DNA from: Xiphophorus maculatus
Lineage: Eukaryota; Chordata; Actinopteri; Cyprinodontiformes; Poeciliidae
Reading direction: 5' to 3'
DNA: 64,000 nt
Assembly: GCF_002775205.1 (NCBI RefSeq)
Contig: NC_036446.1
Span: 16,430,565 to 16,494,564, forward strand
In this document: one piece after another, positions 57,011 through 64,000 of the stretch
Position numbering within the stretch: the first letter of the stretch is position 1
Layout of the letters: each line of letters opens with the position of its first letter
Made by a program: the position numbers and the translations under genes
Notes under the pieces: generated by a model
Database searches by the model: none
What the model was told of the DNA's origin: nothing
The model's input: the letters and a program-made list of their open reading frames with translations, nothing else

Positions 57011-57565
57011 ACCCGTCGGTAGGATTCGTCTTCACACAAACCCGACCGAAAGGCAACTAAGCCGTTCCCCATCGGGAGGGTTCATTATCACACAAACCCG
57101 ACCGAAGGGCAACTAACCCCTTACCCGTCAGTAGGGTTCGTCATCACACAAACCCGACCGAAGGGCAACTAACCCGTTCCCCGTCGGGAGGGTTCGTTAT
57201 CACACAAACCCGACCGAAGGGCAACTAACCCGTTCCCCGTCGGGAGGGTTCGTCATCACACAAACCCAACCGAAGAGCAACTAACCCCTTACCCGTCGGT
57301 AGGGTTCGTTATCACACAAACCCGACCGAAGGGCAACTAACCCCTTCCCCGTCGGGAGGGTTCGTTATCACACAAACCTGACCGAAGGGCAACTAAGCCG
57401 TTCCCCGTCGGGAGGGTTCGTTATCACACAAACCCGACCGAAGGGCAACTAACCCCTTACCCGTCGGTAGGGTTCATCTTCACACAAACCCGACCGAAAG
57501 GCAACTAAGCCGTTCCCCGTCGGGAGGGTTTGTTTTCATACAAACCCGACCGAAGGGTAATCCTA
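57011..57565 (+). repeat. 56-bp hairpin satellite, ten copies
   Basis: Exact 56-bp period: the TCGG word occurs at 57016, 57072, 57128, 57184, 57240, 57296 and so on to about 57520, ten units in all. Each unit contains CCCGTCGGTAGGGTT and, 14-16 bases later, AACCCGACCGAAGGG, which pair as an imperfect 15-bp hairpin. Units differ by a few substitutions (GGGAGGG or GGTAGGG; AACCCC, AACCCG or AAGCCG). Confidence 0.93.
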
Positions 57566-58239
57566 ACCCTTTGGAACTGCGTGTGAAAACAAACACCGAA
57601 CACACAACCTTTTATTACCCTCGGTAACAAAAGGTTACCAAGGATATCCACTGTTGGTTAACCAAAAAGATCTTTGTAACCAAGATCAGAACTCCTACAT
57701 TTCAAATGACCTACCGTGTTTTTCTTGCGTGGAGTATTGTGCATGGAATGGATCAACCCCTTCGTTGTACTCATTAGTTACTAAATTTCTTGAACTCATC
57801 TGATGACTTCATAGCCTTGAGGAGTGGCTACCGGAAGTACCAAACCACATTTCCTGGCCTTGTATTCACAATCCGAGGCCATCTGGTGTCTTCGGAGTAA
57901 TCGTTCCATCTCAACAAAAAGTGTTGATCAGCTTCCATATCTTCCTGGTCCATATACCATAGCTTCCTGGTCCATATCATGTCCATATACCATAGCTTCC
58001 CGGTCCATATACCACAGCTTCCAAAAGTCTAATTTTGGAATACTTTCCAAAATGAGACCAACACTGCACCAATTATACCATGTGGTGTTAAGGCCTTAAA
58101 TTCTCTATGAGCTCAAAACTACCATCCACCGCCATAGACATTGGGGATGCATGTGGTTACCAAAAAAAAAGAAGAAAAAAGCTACCGCTATCCAACATTG
58201 ATTAAAAGTTATCCAAGTTGAAGCAGAGACTCATACTGA

Positions 58240-59010
58240 AGATGTATGCTGTGACAGTGGATAGGAAAAACTTCCCTTTAAGAGGAAGACTTTCCAAAAA
58301 GACTTCCCTTTAACAGGAAGACTTTGCCAAAAAAAGTTAACAATGCACCAAGTAAGTAAGTTTAAGCAATGCCTCCTACTGAGGAGCCACATAAGACTTC
58401 CCAAAATAAGGTTTATATTGCACCTTATTTAAATTGGTTAGAGGTTAAGCAATGAGTCATACTGAGGATCCCATCTGGTGACAGTGGAGAGGAAAAACTT
58501 CCCTTTAACAGGAAGACTTTCAAAAAGAAATAATTCCCTCTAACAGGAAGATTTTCCAAAAATAAAACCTTCTCTTTAACAGGAAGACTTCCAGCAAAAT
58601 GAACACTACACCAATTACATAAATTCATTATAAATAAGCTTAAGCATAAGCAATGCCTCCTACTGAGGATCTATGTGGTAAGAATGGAAAAACTGCCCTT
58701 TAACAGAAAGATTTTCAAAAAGAAATGCTTCCCTTTAACAGAAAGCCTTTCCAAAATAAGGTTGATAATAGACCAATTATTTAAATTGGTTAATTATTTA
58801 AATTGGTAAAAAGTTAAGACTTCCCTTTAACAGGAAGACTTTTCAAAATGAGGCTAACACGGCACCAATTATTTTAATTGGTTAACAGTTAAGTAAGCTA
58901 AATCAATGCCTCATATTTAAGATGCATGTAGTGACAGTGGAGAGGATAAACTTCCCTTTAACAGGAAGAACCCTCCAGCAGAACCAGAAGTTGGCTCTGT
59001 ATGAAAGGCC
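58240..59010 (+). repeat. Higher-order degenerate tandem array
   Basis: About four large units of 200-255 bp, each beginning near GTGACAGTGGAGAGGAAAAA (58249, 58470, 58672, 58929). Each contains several short CTTCCCTTTAACAGGAAGAC sub-repeats, then ACCAATTATTTAAATTGGTT and AAGCAATGCCTCCTACTGAG. The last unit runs into CCTCCAGCAGAACCAGAAG, the same dispersed repeat as in the 55059-56392 arms. Confidence 0.8.
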
Positions 59011-59329
59011 ATCTGTCACTACCCCCGGGGGATTTGAAAGGACAGAATAAAGAGAGAGACAGAAAAAGAAAAAGAGCTGCTCCAGGAGTATTTCTATAGG
59101 AGAAAAGAGTGTTAGTTATAGTAGAAGCTACTTTGGTGGCTTCATCTATGAGGAAAAAAAAAAAGTTATTTGCAACAAAAGGTCCTCCAGTTGCTTAGTC
59201 TAGGAGAAAAAATGGGTTAAAACAAACTTAAACACTGAAGGACAGGTCCCAGTCGATCCTCTCCAGATGGTAAACATGGAGCTCAGCTGAAAACCTGTAA
59301 ATAAGAGATGGTGGATTACAGTGTGAACA

Positions 59330-59466
59330 TTACCTCTGGGACCTCCGGCCTGCAGCTCCAGGAGATCTCTCCGTTGTCCATCCTCGTCCAGATGAAATGA
59401 AGTCAAATGACGAAATTGCACGAGGCCACGCGTTGTTTCGGCGCAAAAACTAATTGGTTTTCGCAT
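59330..59466 (-). other. Possible first exon, unassigned
   Basis: A locally CpG-rich minus-strand stretch with an ATG in good context (GAGGATGG) reading MDNGEISWSCRPEVPE before a GTAATG donor. A second open frame through the same bases reads FHLDEDGQRRDLLELQAGG. I do not recognise either product and no following exon was found. It may be part of a repeat. Confidence 0.2.
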
Positions 59467-60134
59467 TTGAATTGAACGTAAATTAAATTTGTTTGAGTTT
59501 TTGAATTATTAAAGTATGGAACTAAATATTAAATGGGTACAAAAAAATATAAAAGTAAGTATGTTAAAATATAAAGACCTCACCTTCACCCAAAAACATA
59601 TTTGATATTCATTGGAAAGATAAATATTATCCTGGAGCTATACTAATGTCAATATAGACACATTATATTAGTACTAATAAGTAGGTATGTTGTCAAGGTT
59701 TATTATAGTGATATCTACAAAGCCTAAGCTGAATCACTTCTTACAGTCTCTAAACTGCATTTGCCAAGTTCTTGGCAGCCTTCTTTCTTTCACATCACAA
59801 CTGACTTTAAGCCAGGAACTTCAGATTGTAGATATCAGATTCTAGTTGCACCTAAACCTAAAAAACGTCACAAGACCACAACAACTGCTTCAAACACTAA
59901 AAATCCAAAGACCGAAGGATTTACAGCAGCAGAATCCTTCTCAGCTCATTGACTCTCAGCAGAGAATCAAACCAAACCAGCACACCAAGAGGCCTAGCGT
60001 TGGCCTTCAACATTAGCAGCGTAGCAAAACCCGCAACCGCTCCTACCCTGAGATGTCTTCTGGACCCGCCATTGGAACAGTTCTTTGACTTAACCAACCT
60101 TTGATGGGTCGGGCGGATCCGCCAGGCACCTTGT

Positions 60135-60225
60135 AGGGAATCCTCAGCTTGACGGAAGCGATCCTCAGCTTGATTGAAGGGAATCCTCAGCTCGATTGAA
60201 GGGAATCCTCAGCTTGATTGTAGTA
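60135..60225 (+). repeat. 22-bp tandem repeat, four copies
   Basis: Unit GGGAATCCTCAGCTTGATTG; the word TCCTCAG starts at 60141, 60162, 60184 and 60206. Confidence 0.85.
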
Positions 60226-60429
60226 TATCCAGAATCGATCAACTGCTAGCTCCAGACGCCATTATATCACCTCAGATGTTTCAGGGACGCCAGCAACCAA
60301 ACTGCCGCTGAGAGGCCATGGTCGGGTCTCTCCTTGTGTGCTGCTCTGTTTAGACACAAAAAATGCCCTCACTAACGCCATCGATGGAAAAAGACAAAAA
60401 ACTGGGAAAAGTAACTTACCGAATAACCA

Positions 60430-60810
60430 ACGCAGCGATTTCAAACGTGGCTCTCCCGCGGCCTACTTGGCATCACTGCGGCCTGCTCGTAGGTCAAGTA
60501 CAAGGCCCCAAACTAGGCCTCGATAAACACTGACACGATTTCAATCGCATCCACAAAAGTTTCAGTCATACGTCTGGGCGTCCGCTCGGATTCCGCTTCT
60601 TGGGAGATCAGAAAATATCATTTTTAATCCAGGTCGTCCCAAAATTCATGAATATCAGACCGTTAGTTCCGTGTCTCGTGCAGCCAGGTGCTAGCCGCAT
60701 CTTTTTTTAAAAAAAAAAAAAAACGCTCCACCTAGAAGCTGCGTCATATTTCTATCCAGCATGGCGCATGCGCGTCACGCTCATTAATAACAAAAATGGC
60801 GCCATTGACA
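60430..60810. promoter_or_regulatory. CpG-rich block with NRF1- and YY1-like sites
   Basis: CpG density is well above its surroundings. GCGCATGCGC at 60764-60773 is a consensus NRF1 site, and AAAATGGCGCC starting at 60793 resembles the YY1 core and is followed by CATT, making TGGCGCCA palindromic. Such pairs mark TATA-less housekeeping promoters. No adjoining coding exon was identified on either strand, so the transcript is unknown. Confidence 0.35.
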
Positions 60811-61378
60811 CTTTTGTCAGATTTGGCATTTTCCAGTAAAAACAGGGTAAAACTAAACCTGTAAAACCTGCCCAACTGCAAAGAAACAGTGCAGATCTAA
60901 ACCTCTAATAAAACTCATGTTAATAGCACTATAGGTTTTATTCATAAGCTATCCCTAATATATTTTTACAAATAATTTAGGGAAACAGCAAAATTTTATA
61001 TTTATTTTTTATTGAGTAGGACTGAAGACTTTTTTAAAAGAACAAACTAATACAGTTTTTAGAAAAAATTTGCTTAACAGTAAGAACATTTTTTTTAAAT
61101 AAATAAATATATATATATGTCCATAGCTTTTAACCCTAAAACCACATGAGGGATAAATGTGTTTTTATATTTTCAGAGCTTAACACCAAACTGCTGCTCC
61201 AGTATGTCCCGACTCTTATGGAGAGTGAAGAGTGTCAAATTACAATATATAACCTATGTAATAATTATTTAAGTGTGCTATTAATTTATCAAAACTCTTC
61301 ATTCTCCATAGATCTGTATTTTTTATCTGTCTTTAAATAATAAGTTTATTCATAAATTGCTTATTTAAAAATGTACAA

Positions 61379-64000
61379 TAAAGTTTTGTAAAATAACATT
61401 TTTTTTATCTTTGATTTTTTATTTTGCAAATATAAGTAAACAGATCTTAATTAAATGTTCAGCTTGGATTTAATTTAAATGTAAATCTTGAACTTCTTGT
61501 TGTTTTGATGTTCCTGAACTAAATAAACGTTATTTACTGGTCAGAATCCAGAGCTGCGCAGTGCAGATTATTACCAACTTCAACTGTGATCCCTACAGAA
61601 ACAGAGATGCTTGGCCTTCAGCGAAACCACCAGCCAGATCCACTTTTCTGTTGAAAATCCATCTAGTTACAACCATATTTATTATCTTTCAAGCCCCTTA
61701 CTTAACTATGAACCATTTACTTAAAAAAAGATAAATAAAATTGCAAATTGAAAGCAGAAATTTCCACCACTTTTCAATTTTCTCTAATGTGTTTTTTTTT
61801 AAAAAAAAGAATTCAATTTAAAATAGCAGTAAAGCTGAACTGATAATGTGCAGTTGTTGCATAAAACAACATAATGATCAAATTGTGTATTAAGACAACA
61901 GATCAGTGTGGCTACACCCCCTAAGAACTTTCTGTCATCTGTTATCCTGAATTATGTCACAGCATCATGGCAGCACAGTGCTTCCTGTACATGGAGGGGA
62001 AGAAATCATAGCAGTCTCTCAGTCCATTGAACAATACAAAATATAAGTAAGCAAAGAGCTTATTTATTATATTTTTATACAATCATAAGCCACAAATAGT
62101 GTTAAAATGTACATTTTCTGTGTGTAACTAATGTCACATATTTTCTACATTATACTAAAACAATAACTATGATTGGGTTTAATTCTCTTTCAAGTCTTTA
62201 GTGTAAGACAGTTCAGGATGCCACCTTGAGGATTTAAATAATCCTCCCACTCCTTTCAGAGATTTATTGCTGCTGTGTTTTTCAGAGAAGAAAACATTTA
62301 AAACCCATTTATTTAGAGCAGCAAACTGTCATGTAACAGAATCATGTTTTCTGATTGCTGGTTCAATACAAACACAAGTTTCAGACTAAATGGAAAGATT
62401 TCTGAATTAAAAGCTCCCGTTTCATCAATTTTCCGCAGGTAAATCTGTAAATGCATCCACCAAAAGCCAAATAAACTCATATCATATTTAAACATTCAAA
62501 ATGCACATTTCACTTTACGCTGACCCAAAAGAAGAGCTGTTAAATATAGCTATTTCCGACTATGAGCCGATCTCATTCATTTTGCAACATTTTTCTAATA
62601 TATTAAGGAGCAAAAAAAAAAAAAATCTTATGAGCCGTTTTGGAGACGAAAGAGCCGACTCTTTTTAGTGATCCGAAGCAAACGAGCAGGCAAAAGAGCA
62701 CAGATGGTTAGAACACCGGTGCAGTGTCCGGTGATTTTGACTCAATAATTGGGATATTTATGAAACGGCTGCTTTTCCAGACACAAAGTTACAAGTTACA
62801 AACTTATAACTTAAAAAAATGTAAAGCATTTGGACTTTTTCCAGAAAGAGCCGAGATCCAAATGGAGCAAAAATGTTCAAAAATGAATTTTGAATAATAC
62901 GTCCCCTTTAAGCTTCCTAGCATCAGTCTACGGTGCTTTACCCACCCCTAACAAGTTTTAAAAGGTTAAGGATCACTTTCCTGTTAGAACACCCAGTTTG
63001 GTCCAGGTTTCAAGCAAGTTGATGTAAATGTATTAAGTTGAAGAATGTATAAGTTTTTTTCCTCTTCTCAGTATGACTAGCAGTAAAGTAGACCCTCGCC
63101 ATGATGCCACCACCACCGTGCTTGAAAACTGGAACAATGGTCTTAGGTGTAAAAGTCTCATCTCAACTTCCCCGAACATATTTTCCAATGCAGACTTTGA
63201 CTGGATCATTAACTTTCTGAGCAAGTTCAGCAGCCAGTTTGAGACTCAAAGGTCCAACAGTAAATACAGATTTCAGGTGGAGAAAAAATTAACGAGCTAT
63301 AAAAGCTTCACAGGTGACAGATTACGGAAACAGAAGAATGAAATGGCTCTTACTTAATCCCCTTGTGATTTCTTGGTAACTTGAGTCAGCAGCTCCCTCT
63401 AGTGGCCAACAGTCATGGTTGAACTGTGACACATTGAATACTTCTCCAATATAAAAACCGTGTATACAATTTAATCACACTTTGTTTTCTTTCAAACACA
63501 TCAAAAAGCATTTTGATTAGTTTTAGTTTATTACTTTATTTCAAGTAGTTGTAAAGAAATTAGGTTTTTGCACATTTCTTGCAACTTTGTAAAATGTTCA
63601 AAGTAAGCCAGACGGGATACGGAACAAGAAGAACTGCACCGAAACGTGGTATAAAAAGACAAGAGGCATTAAAATCAGACCACAGCTCTGAATCTTTACC
63701 TTTGTTGGATTCGGTTGCTTTTATGACAGTGCACATTTTCACATCACAAGGAATAAACACATTTCCCAGAGACATCAACTCACTGAGGATCACCCATATC
63801 ATACTGCTTTAACATAGGAAAAAAAAAGAATACACCCATAAAAGTTTGAATATAATAAAAAAAACACCATCAGCACCAAAAGCTAGGCAGTAAGTAAAAA
63901 AAAAAAAGAAAAGTTTTTTGTCGACTTGTAAGCTTTTTTTTTCCAACGTCTGTATGAAAACCTTTCATGTGTTCTGATTTGGGAGGAAACATAGAAGGCA
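61379..64000. other. Right-end noncoding region
   Basis: AT-rich, with a degenerate GAGCCG-rich repeat patch (62560-62660) and a possible Tc1-like relic at 63075-63260. In human the next gene is ADAM10 on the opposite strand, so its 3' UTR could begin near here, but I see no adam10 coding sequence. Confidence 0.45.
63075..63260 (-). mobile_element. Possible Tc1-like transposase relic
   Basis: The minus strand reads VFKHGGGGIMARVYFT, close to the Tc1 VKHGGGSIMVWG core. The rest is weak and frames are broken. Confidence 0.45.

Noticed and set aside
57011..57565. CRISPR-like array
   Set aside because: The 56-bp units are contiguous with no unique spacers, and the genome is eukaryotic.
53235..64000. 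adam10 coding exons expected from human synteny
   Set aside because: No metalloprotease motif (HExxHxxGxxH) or disintegrin-like Cys pattern was seen in any open frame; the gene probably starts beyond the right edge.

Overview
This window is vertebrate nuclear DNA, almost certainly from a teleost fish. Genes are split into short exons with GT-AG introns. The proteins are close in length and residue pattern to their vertebrate counterparts. The intervening DNA is AT-rich and full of fish-type DNA-transposon relics (Tc1-like, hAT-like, MITEs). The three genes, aldh1a2 (minus), aqp9 (plus) and lipc (plus), stand in the same order and orientation as ALDH1A2-AQP9-LIPC on human chromosome 15q21. I cannot name the species.

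Layout. 1-20395 holds the first seven coding exons of aldh1a2 (retinaldehyde dehydrogenase 2), read right to left; the catalytic Glu and Cys exons lie beyond the left edge. 20396-25319 is the divergent intergenic region, with a TATA/CCAAT promoter for aldh1a2 and a 1014-bp hAT-type element with a perfect 8-bp target-site duplication (TSD) about 400 bp before the aqp9 start. 25320-37865 holds the complete six-exon aqp9 (aquaglyceroporin, 288 aa). 37866-43585 is intergenic and holds the most unusual structure here: a foldback transposon whose long inverted arms carry different numbers of a 42-bp tandem repeat, with a LINE 3' end inserted at its centre. 43586-53046 holds the complete nine-exon lipc (hepatic-type lipase, 500 aa). 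53047-64000 has no recognised gene. It holds a 460-bp-armed inverted repeat, ten copies of an exact 56-bp hairpin-forming repeat, a higher-order array, and a CpG-rich block with NRF1- and YY1-like sites that could be an unassigned promoter.

Functionally the genes are neighbours, not an operon. aldh1a2 makes retinoic acid from retinal; aqp9 and lipc act in glycerol/solute transport and in lipoprotein triglyceride and phospholipid hydrolysis, both typical of liver. All exon boundaries were read by eye: splice phases join in frame for all 22 coding exons and no frame breaks were seen. I found no new multi-gene system. The novelty candidates are the foldback element, the hairpin array and an AQP3-like selectivity filter in aqp9.
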